Below are positions 21,299 to 31,953 of a stretch of DNA of 64,000 nt, piece by piece (position 1 is the first letter of the stretch; every line of letters begins with the position of its first letter). The DNA comes from Bauldia sp. (GTDB taxonomy: Bacteria; Pseudomonadota; Alphaproteobacteria; Rhizobiales; Kaistiaceae): the NCBI GenBank assembly GCA_022841545.1, contig JALHRF010000003.1, forward strand, positions 1 through 64,000, written 5' to 3'. The position numbers and the translations under genes were made by a program. The notes under the pieces are model-generated. The model did no database searches and was not told where the DNA came from. It was given only the letters and a program-made list of their open reading frames with translations.

Positions 21299-21940
21299 CT
21301 ACTGCGTCTGCGGCGCCTCGGGGACGGTGATCCTGAAATCGTCGAAGCCCCACACGGCGCGGTCGTTCCGCGGCGAGGTGGCGCGGACGCCGATCTGCTG
21401 TCCGTCGGACGGGGGCTGGCCCTTGAGCGACCGATACTCCCGGCCGTTGACATAGATGGTCGCGGTGTTGCCGATCGTCACCACCCGAAGCTCGTTGACC
21501 ACGCCGTTCCCCGGTGTCAGCGCATCGAAGGTCGCCCAGCGGAGTTGCGGCAAGACGCGGCCACGCTGGCGGCGGAAGACGCCGATCGACTGCTCGGCGG
21601 TGACCACGACGTAGTAGTAGTTGTCGTAGTCGATCGCCCAGAAGATCAGCCCGGCGAAGCTGTTGCCCTCAGGATCGGCCTTGATCGCCTCGAGGTTGAA
21701 GCAGAGGTCGATATCCTCGTAGGTCCCCATCGTGCTCAGCGCCGAGTAGTACTCGTCGTAGCCGGGCATGATGGTCAATTGGCCGTCTTCGATGAAGAAG
21801 GCGTCGTCGGCATTGCCCCAGGTCGGGTCGAGCGTTGCGAAGCTGTCCTCGAACAGGACCTCGTTCCCCTGGCACGCCAGGACGGGCACCGTCCAACCTA
21901 AGGACAGGACCACCAGCAAGGCCAGACCGGTCAGGCGCAT
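21299..21940 (-). CDS. Secreted LamG/DUF1080-like protein (concanavalin-like fold predicted)
   Basis: Signal peptide; ILFEDSF...LDPTWG...GLIFWAIDYDNYYYVVV...NELRVVTIGNTATIYVNG. Confidence 0.65.
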   Translation of the reverse strand: MRLTGLALLVVLSLGWTVPVLACQGNEVLFEDSFATLDPTWGNADDAFFIEDGQLTIMPGYDEYYSALSTMGTYEDIDLCFNLEAIKADPEGNSFAGLIFWAIDYDNYYYVVVTAEQSIGVFRRQRGRVLPQLRWATFDALTPGNGVVNELRVVTIGNTATIYVNGREYRSLKGQPPSDGQQIGVRATSPRNDRAVWGFDDFRITVPEAPQTQ

Positions 21941-21998
21941 CGCACTCCCCGTTCTTTCTGTATCGCCACGCCGACTATGGGGCCAAGCGCGGCGCCGC

Positions 21999-22622
21999 TC
22001 AAGGCTTGGTGACCTTGAGGTTGTCGAATCCGAAACGGGCCGGCCCCGATGGCGGCGAGGCGGCGAACAACCCGATCTGCTGTCCGCTCTCGGGCGGCGA
22101 GCCCTCCAGTTCCTCGAAGAGGTTGCCGTTCACGGTGAACGTGGCATCGCTGCCGACGGTGGTCACCCGCAACTCGTTGATGGCGCCGTTGCCTTTGTTG
22201 GCGCCCTCGGCCTCCCGCCAGTCGACCTGCGCCAGCCATTTTCCCCGCTGGCGGCGCCAGACCGAGGCCATACCGTTCGGCGCGAGTTCGAAGACGTAGA
22301 AGTTGTTGACGTCGACATACCAGAAGATGAGGCCGGCCTTGGCCTCGACCGGATCGACCTCCTCGATGGTCGTCATCGTCACGCACATGTCGATGTCGTC
22401 GTAGAGGTTCGCGGCGTTCGCGGCCCAGTGGTAGGAGTCCGCGGCGGGTGACACCTCGAGCTGGCTGTCGACCACCCTGAAGGCATCGCTCTCCTCGCCC
22501 CAGGTCGGCTGCAGCCGGTCGAAGTTGTCCTGGAACAGAATGGTCGTTCCCTGGCATGCCGCTGCCACGCCAGCCGCCCCGAGCCAAATCGCCGCTGCCA
22601 CCGCGATCGATGGAAACCTCAT
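21999..22622 (-). CDS. Secreted LamG/DUF1080-like protein, paralogue of 21299-21940
   Basis: CQGTTILFQDNFDRLQPTWG...GLIFWYVDVNNFYVFEL...NELRVTTVGSDATFTVNG; parallel to neighbour along its length. Confidence 0.65.
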   Translation of the reverse strand: MRFPSIAVAAAIWLGAAGVAAACQGTTILFQDNFDRLQPTWGEESDAFRVVDSQLEVSPAADSYHWAANAANLYDDIDMCVTMTTIEEVDPVEAKAGLIFWYVDVNNFYVFELAPNGMASVWRRQRGKWLAQVDWREAEGANKGNGAINELRVTTVGSDATFTVNGNLFEELEGSPPESGQQIGLFAASPPSGPARFGFDNLKVTKP

Positions 22623-22763
22623 TGCATTCTCCGGCGGTCGGTCTCTTAAATCACAGGGTTATTTAACGCTGCTCGGCATATAGGCCCAGTGGCGTCCTGT
22701 CACCCTTCTGAGCCTCGCAGCGTCGCGAAACCAGCGCAACCCAGACACCTCCGGAAAATTGAC

Positions 22764-25700
22764 ATGACAGAAGCACCGGCCACCGGCCGTTGGGATTTCT
22801 GGATCGACCGCGGCGGCACCTTTACCGACATTGTCGCCCGCGATCCCGAAGGGCGGCTCACCGCGACCAAGATGCTTTCCGAGGATCGCGCCGAATTCCG
22901 CGACGCGGCCGTCGCCGGCATCCGCCGGCTCATGGGGCTCAAGCCGGGCGAATGGATCCCGACCGAGCGGGTGGCGACCGTGAAGATGGGGACGACCGTC
23001 GCCACCAATGCGCTCCTCGAGCGGAAGGGCGACAGGGTGCTGCTGCTCACCACCAAGGGGTTCCGGGACGCGCTCAGGATCGGCTACCAGGCGCGGCCGG
23101 ACATCTTCGCCCGCCGCATCGTCAAGCCGGCGATGCTCTACGAAGCCGCCGTCGAAGTGAGCGAACGAGTCCGGGCCGACGGCACGGTAGAGGCCGCGCC
23201 CGATCTTCAGGCGGTGCGCGCCGACCTCGAGGCCGCCTGGGAGGCGGGCATCCGGGCCGTGGCGATCGTGTTCATGCATGCCTGGGCCTGGCCCGAGCAC
23301 GAGCGCCAGGTGGCCGTCCTCGCCCGCCGCATGGGCTTCCCGCAGGTATCGGCGAGCCATGAGATCTCGCCGCTGATCAAGCTGGTCGGCCGCGGCGACA
23401 CCACGGTGGTCGATGCCTATCTCTCGCCGCTCCTTCGCCGCTACGTTCTCAAGGTGGCGCACGAACTGGGCAGCCCGGCGACGCAGCAAGCGACCACGGC
23501 GCCGACAAAGGCGCGCAACCTCGCGCGTCCGCGCCTCATGTTCATGCAATCGTCGGGCGGACTGACGGCGGCCGACCTCTTCCAGGGCAAGGACGCGATC
23601 CTCTCCGGTCCTGCCGGCGGGGTCGTCGCCGCGGTCGAGAGCGCGCGCAAGGCCGGCTTCGGCAAGGTTATCGGCTTCGACATGGGCGGCACCTCGACCG
23701 ACGTGTCGCATTATGACGGGGAATATGAGCGCGCCTTCGAGACCGAGGTCGCGGGCGTGCGCATGCGGGCCCCGATGATGCGGATCAACACCGTCGCCGC
23801 CGGCGGCGGCTCGGTCCTGCGCTACGACCAGGGCCGCTACCAGGTCGGGCCGCAGTCGGCGGGGGCTCAACCGGGCCCCGCCTGCTATCGCCAGGGCGGG
23901 CCGCTCGCGGTGACCGACGCCAACCTGATGGTCGGCAAGCTCATCCCCCGATATTTCCCGCACATCTTCGGCGCGGGGCGAGACCAGCCGCTCGACGAAG
24001 GGGCGGTCCGTTCCGGCTTCGCCGCGCTCACCGAGCGGATCGCCGACGGCCGCGGCCCGGAAGAGATCGCCGACGGCTTCCTCCGCATCGCCGTCCAGAA
24101 CATGGCGACCGCGATCAAGAAGATCTCGGTCGAGCGCGGCTACGACGTGACTGAATACGCGCTCAACTGCTTCGGCGGCGCCGGCGGTCAGCACGCCTGC
24201 CTGGTCGCCGATACGCTCGGCATCCGAACCGTCCTCATCCATCCCTATTCCGGCGTGCTGTCCGCCTACGGCATGGGGCTCGCCGATATCCGCGCCACCC
24301 GGAACCGCGCGGTGATGAAGCCCGTCGCCGGCGGGCTCGACCTCGCCGACGACGAGCGCGAGCTCGAGGCGGACGCCGTCGACGAGTTGCGCCGACAGGG
24401 CGTCGCCGACGACGACATCGCCATCGTCGTCCGCGCCCATCTCCGCTACCAGGGGACCGACACGCCACTCCCGATCGGCGTGCTCGAGGCGCGGCTCACC
24501 GAAGCCGGGCGCGCGCTGCTCGCGCCGGCGGCGATGATCGAAGCCTTCGAGACGGTGCACCGCAAGCAATTCGGCTTCGTCTTCGAGGACAAGATGATCG
24601 TCGTCGAGTCGCTCGAGGTCGAGGCGGTGGGGGGCGGCGCCGACATCGCGGAGCCCGAGGCGCCGCTCGTGCCGGACGCACCCGAGCCGGCAGACCGGAC
24701 AAGGTTCTATTCCGAGGGCGCCTGGCACGACGCCGAAGTCCATCTTCGCGAGGGCCTCCGCCCAGGGGCGACGGTCTCCGGCGCGGCGCTCATCATCGAG
24801 CCGCACCAGACCATCGTCGTCGAGCCCGGCTGGCGGGCCGAGGTGACGGCGCGGGACCACATCGTCCTCCGCCGCGTCGACGCGCAGCCGAAGCGCACCG
24901 CGATCGGGACGACGGTCGATCCGGTCATGCTCGAGGTCTTCAACAACCTGTTCATGGCGATCGCCGAGCAGATGGGCGTCACGCTTCAGAACACCGCCTA
25001 CTCGGTCAACATCAAGGAGCGGCTCGACTTCTCCTGCGCGGTCTTCGACGGCGAGGGCCGGCTCGTTGCCAATGCGCCGCACATGCCGGTCCATCTCGGT
25101 TCGATGGACCGCTCGGTCGAGACCATCATCCGGCTCAACGAGCGACGGATCCGGCCGGGCGACGTGTTCGCGCTCAATGCACCCTACAACGGCGGCACCC
25201 ACCTCCCCGACATCACGGTGTGCACGCCGGTCTTCGACGAGGCGGGCGAGACGATTCTGTTCTGGGTGGCCTCGCGCGGCCACCATGCCGATGTCGGCGG
25301 GACCGCGCCCGGCTCCATGACGCCGCGCGCCACCACCGTCGAGGAAGAGGGCGTGCTGATCGATAATTTCCGCCTGGTCGAGGCGGGCCGCTTCCGCGAG
25401 GCGGCGCTGGTCGAGGTCCTCACCGGCCACCGCTATCCCGTGCGCAACGTCACGCAGAACGTCGCCGACCTCAAGGCGCAGATCGCCGCCAACGAGATGG
25501 GCGTCCGCGAGCTTCGAAAGATGGTGGCGCATTTCGGCCTGGACGTCGTGCGGGCCTATATGGGCCACGTCCAGGACAATGCCGCCGAGAGCGTGCGGCG
25601 CGTGCTCGACGCGCTCCACGATTCGGAGTTCGAGGTCGCGACGGACCAGGGCGCTGTGATCCGGGTGAAGATCACCGTCGACCGCGAAAAGCGCGAGGCG

Positions 25701-26459
25701 ACGGTCGACTTCACCGGCACCAGCCCGGAACAGAAGACCAACTTCAACGCCCCCGAGCCGGTGACACGCGCCGCGGTGCTCTACTGCTTCCGGGTGATGG
25801 TCGAGGACCAGATCCCGATGAACGCCGGCTGTCTCCGGCCGATCAACATCATCATCCCCGACGGCTCGATGCTCAAGCCGCGCTACCCGGCGGCAGTGGT
25901 CGCCGGCAATGTCGAGACCTCGCAGCACGTCACCGACTGCCTGTTCGGTGCGCTCGGCGTGCTCGCCTCGGCCCAGGGGACGATGAATAACCTCACTTTC
26001 GGCAACGCCCGCTACCAGTACTACGAGACGATCTGCTCGGGCGCGCCGGCGGGACAATTCGGCGACGGCACGGGGTTCGACGGCGCCGATGCCGTCCACA
26101 CCCACATGACCAACTCGCGCCTCACCGACCCGGAGATCCTCGAATACCGCTTCCCGGTGCTGCTCGAGGATTTCCACATCCGCGAAGGTTCCGGCGGCCG
26201 GGGACGCTGGTCGGCCGGCGGCGGCACGGAGCGCACCATCCGCTTCCTGGAAGAGATGGACTGCGCGATTCTCTCCTCGCATCGAACGATCCCGCCCCAC
26301 GGTCTCGCCGGCGGCGCGCCCGGGGCGCTCGGCGCAACCCGCATACGCCGCGCCGACGGCAGCATCGAGATGCTCGAGGGCTGCGACCAGACGGTGCTCA
26401 AGCCCGGCGAGGCGGTGATCGTCACCACACCAACCGGCGGCGGATTCGGTGCGCCCTGA
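22764..26459 (+). CDS. 5-oxoprolinase / hydantoinase A-B fusion
   Basis: [34 protein letters not shown], then HyuB half ([34 protein letters not shown]). Confidence 0.95.
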   Translation: MTEAPATGRWDFWIDRGGTFTDIVARDPEGRLTATKMLSEDRAEFRDAAVAGIRRLMGLKPGEWIPTERVATVKMGTTVATNALLERKGDRVLLLTTKGFRDALRIGYQARPDIFARRIVKPAMLYEAAVEVSERVRADGTVEAAPDLQAVRADLEAAWEAGIRAVAIVFMHAWAWPEHERQVAVLARRMGFPQVSASHEISPLIKLVGRGDTTVVDAYLSPLLRRYVLKVAHELGSPATQQATTAPTKARNLARPRLMFMQSSGGLTAADLFQGKDAILSGPAGGVVAAVESARKAGFGKVIGFDMGGTSTDVSHYDGEYERAFETEVAGVRMRAPMMRINTVAAGGGSVLRYDQGRYQVGPQSAGAQPGPACYRQGGPLAVTDANLMVGKLIPRYFPHIFGAGRDQPLDEGAVRSGFAALTERIADGRGPEEIADGFLRIAVQNMATAIKKISVERGYDVTEYALNCFGGAGGQHACLVADTLGIRTVLIHPYSGVLSAYGMGLADIRATRNRAVMKPVAGGLDLADDERELEADAVDELRRQGVADDDIAIVVRAHLRYQGTDTPLPIGVLEARLTEAGRALLAPAAMIEAFETVHRKQFGFVFEDKMIVVESLEVEAVGGGADIAEPEAPLVPDAPEPADRTRFYSEGAWHDAEVHLREGLRPGATVSGAALIIEPHQTIVVEPGWRAEVTARDHIVLRRVDAQPKRTAIGTTVDPVMLEVFNNLFMAIAEQMGVTLQNTAYSVNIKERLDFSCAVFDGEGRLVANAPHMPVHLGSMDRSVETIIRLNERRIRPGDVFALNAPYNGGTHLPDITVCTPVFDEAGETILFWVASRGHHADVGGTAPGSMTPRATTVEEEGVLIDNFRLVEAGRFREAALVEVLTGHRYPVRNVTQNVADLKAQIAANEMGVRELRKMVAHFGLDVVRAYMGHVQDNAAESVRRVLDALHDSEFEVATDQGAVIRVKITVDREKREATVDFTGTSPEQKTNFNAPEPVTRAAVLYCFRVMVEDQIPMNAGCLRPINIIIPDGSMLKPRYPAAVVAGNVETSQHVTDCLFGALGVLASAQGTMNNLTFGNARYQYYETICSGAPAGQFGDGTGFDGADAVHTHMTNSRLTDPEILEYRFPVLLEDFHIREGSGGRGRWSAGGGTERTIRFLEEMDCAILSSHRTIPPHGLAGGAPGALGATRIRRADGSIEMLEGCDQTVLKPGEAVIVTTPTGGGFGAP

Positions 26460-26898
26460 GCTTCACCTGAGGGCCGCGACGCCCGCGGACGCGGAAGCGG
26501 TCGCCGCGGTCTTCACCCGAAGCCGCCGGGTTAACCTGCCTTACTTCCCGGTGCTGCACACCGAGGAGGAAGACCGCGCCTTCATCGCCGGCCACGTCCT
26601 GGCGAACGACACCGTGCGGGTAGCCGAGGCGGATGCCATCGTCGGCTTCATCGCCTGGCGCGAGGGCTGGGTCGATCACCTTTACGTCGATGCCGGATGG
26701 ACGGCGCGCGGAGTCGGCGCCGACCTTCTCGCCGTGGCGTGCCAGGACCAAAGCGCGCTTCGCCTGTGGGCGTTCCAGCGCAACGCAGGCGCCATCCGCT
26801 TCCACCGGCGTCACGGCTTCGGCGTGGTCGGGGAGACCGACGGCTCCGGGAACGACGAGAAAGAGCCCGACACGCTTCTCGCCTGGTCGGTAAGATAG
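26449..26898 (+). CDS. GNAT-family N-acetyltransferase (GTG start)
   Basis: [48 protein letters not shown]; overlaps end of oxoprolinase. Confidence 0.85.
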   Translation: MRPELHLRAATPADAEAVAAVFTRSRRVNLPYFPVLHTEEEDRAFIAGHVLANDTVRVAEADAIVGFIAWREGWVDHLYVDAGWTARGVGADLLAVACQDQSALRLWAFQRNAGAIRFHRRHGFGVVGETDGSGNDEKEPDTLLAWSVR

Positions 26899-26963
26899 TC
26901 CGCACACAGGGGACATTGCGCAACCTCACGCGTTAAGAGTGGTTGGGGAGTGCCGTTTCAAAA

Positions 26964-28217
26964 ATGCCGAGCACCACGAAGAACCAGCCGCCGAAGAAGG
27001 TTCTGAACAGCCTCAAGTTCGACCTCCCCGGGAAATACGATCCGCTCAACGCCGCCGCCAAGCCGCCACTGAAGCTCGCCTACAGCTTCGATCCCGCGGC
27101 CATCGCCAAGCTCGACCTCGGGCAGAGCGGATGGGCCCCTTTTTCGAATGCGCAGAAAGAGGCGGTGCGCGACGCGCTGGCTGAATTCGAGGCCGTCCTC
27201 AATGTCAGGTTCGTCGAGACGGCCGGGCGCGGCGACACCGACCTAGCCTTTGGCCGCACCAGCCTCGGCGGCGATGGGCTCGGCGGCATCCAGTGGCGCT
27301 CCGGAACGGGCTTCTTCGATCTCGACGGCTATGCGATCTTCGACAGATCCGAACCGCTGACCGACGCCTATGGACGCCATCTGATGCTCCATGAGATCGG
27401 CCACGGGATGACGCTGAAACACCCAGGAAACTACGGCGGCGACGATGGGCCGTTTCTCGGCAAGTCCAAGGAGAACAACAAGTATTCGGTGATGTCCTAC
27501 CGCGACAATCCCGACAGCGGCGAACGCGCCGATCACCTGATGCTCTACGATATCGCCGCACTCCAGTCCCGCTTCGGCGCCAATCTCGGCCACCGCACCG
27601 GCGACGACGTCTATACCGCACCCGACGGCCGGCTCGAGGTGATCTGGGACGCGGGCGGAACCGACGCGATCGACGGCAGCGGCCATGCCTCGGCGTTGAA
27701 GATCGATCTTCGCGACGGGCGCTTCACGTCGCTCGGTCAGAAGGACAATCTCGCCATCGCCTACGGTGTGGTGATCGAGAACGCCATGGGCGGTAGCGGC
27801 AACGACCGGCTCACCGGCAACAAGTGGGCCAACAGCCTCGACGGCGGGGCCGGCGACGACATCCTCGACGGCGGCAAGGGCGCCGACATGCTCATCGGCG
27901 GCCCCGGCAGCGACGCGTTCGTATTCAAGGCGAAACCCGGCACTGGGCGCAGCACGATCGCCGACTTCGATCCGACCGCCGACACGATCCGCCTCGACCG
28001 GGACGCCTTCAAGGGCCTAGGAGGAAAAGGCGCCCTGTCCGCGGACGCGTTCCACATCGGCGGCGCCGCGCACGACCGCAGCGACCGCATCATCTACGAT
28101 GACGCGGCGGGTCATCTGATCCATGACCGGAACGGAAGCGCTCCTGGCAAGGCCAAGGTGTTCGCCATGATCGATTCCGGTCTCGACATCGAGGCCGGAG
28201 TCTTCATCTCGATCTGA
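26964..28217 (+). CDS. Serralysin-like M10 metallopeptidase with RTX repeats
   Basis: Zinc motif HEIGHGMTLKH, Met-turn SVMSYRD, RTX nonapeptides GGSGNDRLTG, GGAGDDILDGGKGADMLIGGPGSDAFVF. Confidence 0.9.
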   Translation: MPSTTKNQPPKKVLNSLKFDLPGKYDPLNAAAKPPLKLAYSFDPAAIAKLDLGQSGWAPFSNAQKEAVRDALAEFEAVLNVRFVETAGRGDTDLAFGRTSLGGDGLGGIQWRSGTGFFDLDGYAIFDRSEPLTDAYGRHLMLHEIGHGMTLKHPGNYGGDDGPFLGKSKENNKYSVMSYRDNPDSGERADHLMLYDIAALQSRFGANLGHRTGDDVYTAPDGRLEVIWDAGGTDAIDGSGHASALKIDLRDGRFTSLGQKDNLAIAYGVVIENAMGGSGNDRLTGNKWANSLDGGAGDDILDGGKGADMLIGGPGSDAFVFKAKPGTGRSTIADFDPTADTIRLDRDAFKGLGGKGALSADAFHIGGAAHDRSDRIIYDDAAGHLIHDRNGSAPGKAKVFAMIDSGLDIEAGVFISI

Positions 28218-29109
28218 GATTGCCGGGCAGGATCGAGGTCGCGGGGTCGCGCTTCCGGAAGCTCATGCGCAGGAGGCAGATCGCGTCGAGCTTGAAGGCC
28301 ATGGCGCAGACCCGAAGGTAGCGGACGAACTCCGCCACGGCTTCTTCGCCCGCCATCGCCACCGCCTCGTCGCGCCGCGCGACGAGCGCCCGCTCCCAGG
28401 CGACGAGCGTGGCCGCATAGTGATCGCGGTCATTCCTGAGCGCGATCAGTTCGAAGTCCGGGTCGGCGGCGGCGATCGGCTCGTGGATCAACGGCAGCTC
28501 GCTCTCGCGGAAAATGCGCTCGGCGATAAACGGGGGCAGCGTGATGCCGGATGCCGAATAGGCGATGGTCTGGAGCGAGAGGCAGCCGCCGGTGTTGAGC
28601 GAGTCGCGGCAGAAGGCGAAGAACGCGCGATAGGCGCCGAGCTTCTCCTCCGGTGACAGCCCCGGCCGGGCGAAATGCTCGAAGGCGCCGATCGAGACGA
28701 TCGCGTCATAGGGCGCCTCGGGCCTGTGGTCGCGCCAGCTCTCCTCGCGGACCTCGATTTCCGGCCCGGCGCGCTCGCGGACAAAGGCGGCCTGGGACGA
28801 ACTGAGCGTGAGGCCGACGGCGTGCTTGACGTGCGCCTGGTCGACCAGCCGGCGGAGCATGGCCCCCCAGCCGCAGCCGACATCGAGGACCCTCGCCTTG
28901 CCCGCCGCACCGGCCGCCGCGATGTGATGGTCGAGCTTGCGGGTCTGCGCGGCGTCGAGGTCGTCGCCGGCTTCGAACAGCGCGGCGGAGTAGATCCGTT
29001 CCGGCCCGAGCCAAAGGCCGAAGAAATCGTCGCCGAAATCGTAATGGTGGCGAATCGCCTGGGCCGAGGCGCCGGGCGCGATGGTGGTAGCCTGATCGGT
29101 TTGGGTCAT
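28204..29109 (-). CDS. Cyclopropane-fatty-acyl-phospholipid synthase family methyltransferase
   Basis: IRHHYDFGDDFFGLWLG, VLDVGCGWGAMLRRL, SIGAFEHF; converges with the M10 peptidase gene (14-nt overlap). Confidence 0.88.
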   Translation of the reverse strand: MTQTDQATTIAPGASAQAIRHHYDFGDDFFGLWLGPERIYSAALFEAGDDLDAAQTRKLDHHIAAAGAAGKARVLDVGCGWGAMLRRLVDQAHVKHAVGLTLSSSQAAFVRERAGPEIEVREESWRDHRPEAPYDAIVSIGAFEHFARPGLSPEEKLGAYRAFFAFCRDSLNTGGCLSLQTIAYSASGITLPPFIAERIFRESELPLIHEPIAAADPDFELIALRNDRDHYAATLVAWERALVARRDEAVAMAGEEAVAEFVRYLRVCAMAFKLDAICLLRMSFRKRDPATSILPGNLRSR

Positions 29110-29167
29110 CACGAGCTCCGATTCCGTCAAGGTTCGCACAGACTGCGCGGGCGGAAAACTGTGGCCG

Positions 29168-29773
29168 TCAGGACGGCGTGGCGGCACGAAGCATGCGCGC
29201 CCGGCGGAGCACGAAGACGGCCAGCCCGGCATGGAGGACGACCGCGAGCGCGAGCGCGACGAGGTGCTGGGTGACCGTCACGCCGGGCACCCCCGCGACT
29301 TCGGTAAGGGCCCACACGCCGAGCGGAATGAAGAGAAACACGGCCGTGATCAGGCCGGGGTTATAGCCGCGGAGCGCCGCCGCACCGACCACGTGCAGTA
29401 TGGCATTGACCAGGACCAGGTAGATCGCGATCAGGCCCCAGCCGAGCGCGACGAACCGCGCCAGATAAATCGCGACGAGATCGACACCCCAGACCAACGG
29501 CACGTTGACGACGACCACGGCGGGCGTGGTCAGCGCGTTCGGAACCCGGGCGATGCGCTTGTTGATGAAGCGCCGGAAGCGGTCGCCCGCATGCTCCTCG
29601 ACCTGATGGATCATGTAGGCCGGCAGCATCAGGAACACGGCGACGAGTGCCGGGCTCCAGTTCGCGGCGAACAGCGGCAGGACCGCAAGGAGGAAGAGCC
29701 CGGCAATCAGGCCGGCATACATCCAGTTCTGGAAGAACCAGAGTTTGGCCATCGTACCGACGAGCCGGAGCAC
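29168..29773 (-). CDS. HXXEE domain membrane protein
   Basis: Polytopic; MIHQVEEHAGDRFRRFIN contains HXXEE. Confidence 0.75.
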   Translation of the reverse strand: MLRLVGTMAKLWFFQNWMYAGLIAGLFLLAVLPLFAANWSPALVAVFLMLPAYMIHQVEEHAGDRFRRFINKRIARVPNALTTPAVVVVNVPLVWGVDLVAIYLARFVALGWGLIAIYLVLVNAILHVVGAAALRGYNPGLITAVFLFIPLGVWALTEVAGVPGVTVTQHLVALALAVVLHAGLAVFVLRRARMLRAATPS

Positions 29774-29777
29774 GATG

Positions 29778-30674
29778 CTATTCGTCGATCACGTCGTCGC
29801 CCGCTTCCCCGGTGGCGGGACCGCCCTTGGTGAAGAACGGCGAGTCCGCATAGGAAGGCGGCACCGGGGTGAGCAGGATGGTGTCCGGCATCCGCGGGCG
29901 CTCCGGCTCTTCCATCCAGGCGTTCATCATCAGTTCGTAGCGCGGCTGGCCGGGGATCGCAGCATAGCGCTCGCCCTCATAGGGCGGACGCGCCGGTCCG
30001 AGCGGAAGTCCGTTCGGCTTGCAGTACTTGTAGGTGCCGGTCTTGCCGTGGCGCGCCAGATCGACGTGGAAATGGTCGGCATGGTAAGCGGCGCCGGGGC
30101 CGAGGGTGGTGTTGAACGACTTGCAGGCGGACGCAAAGATCTCACGGAGGAAGGCCTGTTCGTCCTCCTGGCCGCGCCAGCCCTTCAGGACCGTGACCAC
30201 CCGGCCATTGGCGAGGACGAAGCCGGCGATGTCGATGGCGTTGCCGAAGGCGTGCTCGGAGAGATCCGCGCCGCGCTTGTTGTTGCGGGTGCGGCAGGCA
30301 TAGGCCGAGATCTGCTTGATCTCGACGACCGGCACGCCGAAATAGACGACCGCCGCCGGCTGGACCGAGTAACGCATCCAGGTCTCGAGGGCCGTGGTGA
30401 TCGGGCAGCCGAGCGTGGCGTCGGGACCGATGCCGATGGTGCCGGCCTGGAGGGCGGCGACCTTCAGCGGGTACTCGACGCCGCAGGTGCCCTTGTCCTT
30501 GATCTCCTTGACCTGGCGGACGAAGTAGGATTGCGGCTTTCGCGCCATGCAGGCGCGCTCGGCCTGATCACGCCACGACTCGCGGCGCTCGAAGCCGAGG
30601 AAATTGAAGGCGCAACCGGCGACGAGCATCGACAAGCCGGCGGCCACCGTCAGATACGCAACACGACGGATCAT
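29778..30674 (-). CDS. Extensin-like C-terminal domain protein
   Basis: CGVEYPLKVAAL, SEHAFGNAIDIAGF, YHADHFHVDLARHG. Confidence 0.85.
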   Translation of the reverse strand: MIRRVAYLTVAAGLSMLVAGCAFNFLGFERRESWRDQAERACMARKPQSYFVRQVKEIKDKGTCGVEYPLKVAALQAGTIGIGPDATLGCPITTALETWMRYSVQPAAVVYFGVPVVEIKQISAYACRTRNNKRGADLSEHAFGNAIDIAGFVLANGRVVTVLKGWRGQEDEQAFLREIFASACKSFNTTLGPGAAYHADHFHVDLARHGKTGTYKYCKPNGLPLGPARPPYEGERYAAIPGQPRYELMMNAWMEEPERPRMPDTILLTPVPPSYADSPFFTKGGPATGEAGDDVIDE

Positions 30675-30737
30675 GGCGCCGGAGAATGCCGGCGATTTCC
30701 TAAAGAAGCGTCAAATTTGAATCGAAACCGCCGGATG

Positions 30738-31745
30738 TCAGGCCACCACGGCGCTGACCGGGCGGCGGAGCGATTCCGGCATTGCCGGGCCGTTGCCGAA
30801 GCGCAGGATGAGATCGGGACGGCGACCGGGAATGCCGAGCTCGGCGGCGAGCTTCTCCCGCACCGCCGGCACCTCGACGGCCTGGTTGATGAAGGCATGC
30901 CTCAACCCAAGCGTCGTCGCGGCGAGGCCGAAGCGCTGGTAGCTCCGCCCGCACTCGACCCAATGGGCCGGGTCGTCGGCCTTGCCGACCAGGACCATGA
31001 TCCCGGCCGAGCTCCGGACCTGCGCGGCGCATTTGTCCGATTCGGCCTTTGGCGAGGCGACGAAGCGAAAGATCAGGCGCCCGAGCCACGGCGGGATCGA
31101 CGGGTTACCGGTGCAGCCGGAGAAGAGGCCGTCGCCGGCAGCGAGCGCCTGCCGCGCATCGAAGCGGATCCAGTGCTTCAGTTCCGCCATGAAGGCATCG
31201 TCGCGAAACTGGACGTCGTTGCCCTCGACGACGAGGGCGAGAGTGGCCTCGATGCGGGCGGGTTCGGTGATCATGACGACATCGACCGCCTCGCTCCGCG
31301 CCGCGGCCTCGAGCGCGGCGACGGTCTCGGCGGACAGCGGCTTGCCGTCATAGACCGCGCGGGAGACGCCACGTGACGGGATCGCCTTGAAGGCCGGCGT
31401 TTCATGGGGGGCGGTCTGCTCCAACGAGACCCGCACGCCGCCACCGCTTTCCGGCATGAACTGCGCAGTCCCCGCCAGGCCGCGCGCCCCGGCGGCGAGG
31501 ATGAGGTTCTCGGTGGCGCAGCCCAGGGTGCAGAAGAGGTGGTGATCGTCGGGATCGACCACCGGCGTCTTGCGGCTCATGTCGGGGAGCACGTCGATCG
31601 CGTCCGCGCCGATCCGGAATTTCCACGGCTGGGTATTGTGGCTGTTGGCGGCGAGCGTCGCGTAACGGACGAGATCGAGCCGATCGGAAACGTCGGCGGC
31701 AAGCGGAACCCGAAGCGCGTTGGCGGCGGTACTGTAAGCATTCAT
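30738..31745 (-). CDS. Acg-type FMN-binding nitroreductase-family oxidoreductase
   Basis: RYATLAANSHNTQPWKFRIG motif and later nitroreductase-like C-terminus. Confidence 0.75.
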   Translation of the reverse strand: MNAYSTAANALRVPLAADVSDRLDLVRYATLAANSHNTQPWKFRIGADAIDVLPDMSRKTPVVDPDDHHLFCTLGCATENLILAAGARGLAGTAQFMPESGGGVRVSLEQTAPHETPAFKAIPSRGVSRAVYDGKPLSAETVAALEAAARSEAVDVVMITEPARIEATLALVVEGNDVQFRDDAFMAELKHWIRFDARQALAAGDGLFSGCTGNPSIPPWLGRLIFRFVASPKAESDKCAAQVRSSAGIMVLVGKADDPAHWVECGRSYQRFGLAATTLGLRHAFINQAVEVPAVREKLAAELGIPGRRPDLILRFGNGPAMPESLRRPVSAVVA

Positions 31746-31855
31746 GCTTTTCCGCTCCTCCCCGACATGGACCGTGTCGCTGCCACTCCGGCCACGCCAA
31801 TCGCCGCGGCACCGACGATCACCCGACGCCGATTCACCAACTTAGGTTGCATCAT
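31742..31855 (-). other. 37-codon ORF encoding a Tat-type leader, in a different frame from the downstream oxidoreductase
   Basis: MMQPKLVNRRRVIVGAAAIGVAGVAATRSMSGRSGKA*, stop overlaps ATG of 30738-31745. Confidence 0.55.
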
Positions 31856-31953
31856 CCATCTTCCCGCCCGTCCTCAAGGGAAAGGTGCAACCGGAACGTT
31901 CCTTCCGCCTTGATCGTCCTCAATTCCGCAGGCGCTCCTGCCGTGCCCAAAAC

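Noticed and set aside
21096-21353. 85-aa minus-strand ORF
   Set aside because: Contains a 22-bp tandem repeat that is not a multiple of three and shows no recognisable motif; probably intergenic
22659-26300. 1213-aa minus-strand ORF
   Set aside because: Antisense shadow of the 5-oxoprolinase gene; His/Arg/Asp-rich low-complexity composition typical of GC-rich codon-position shadows
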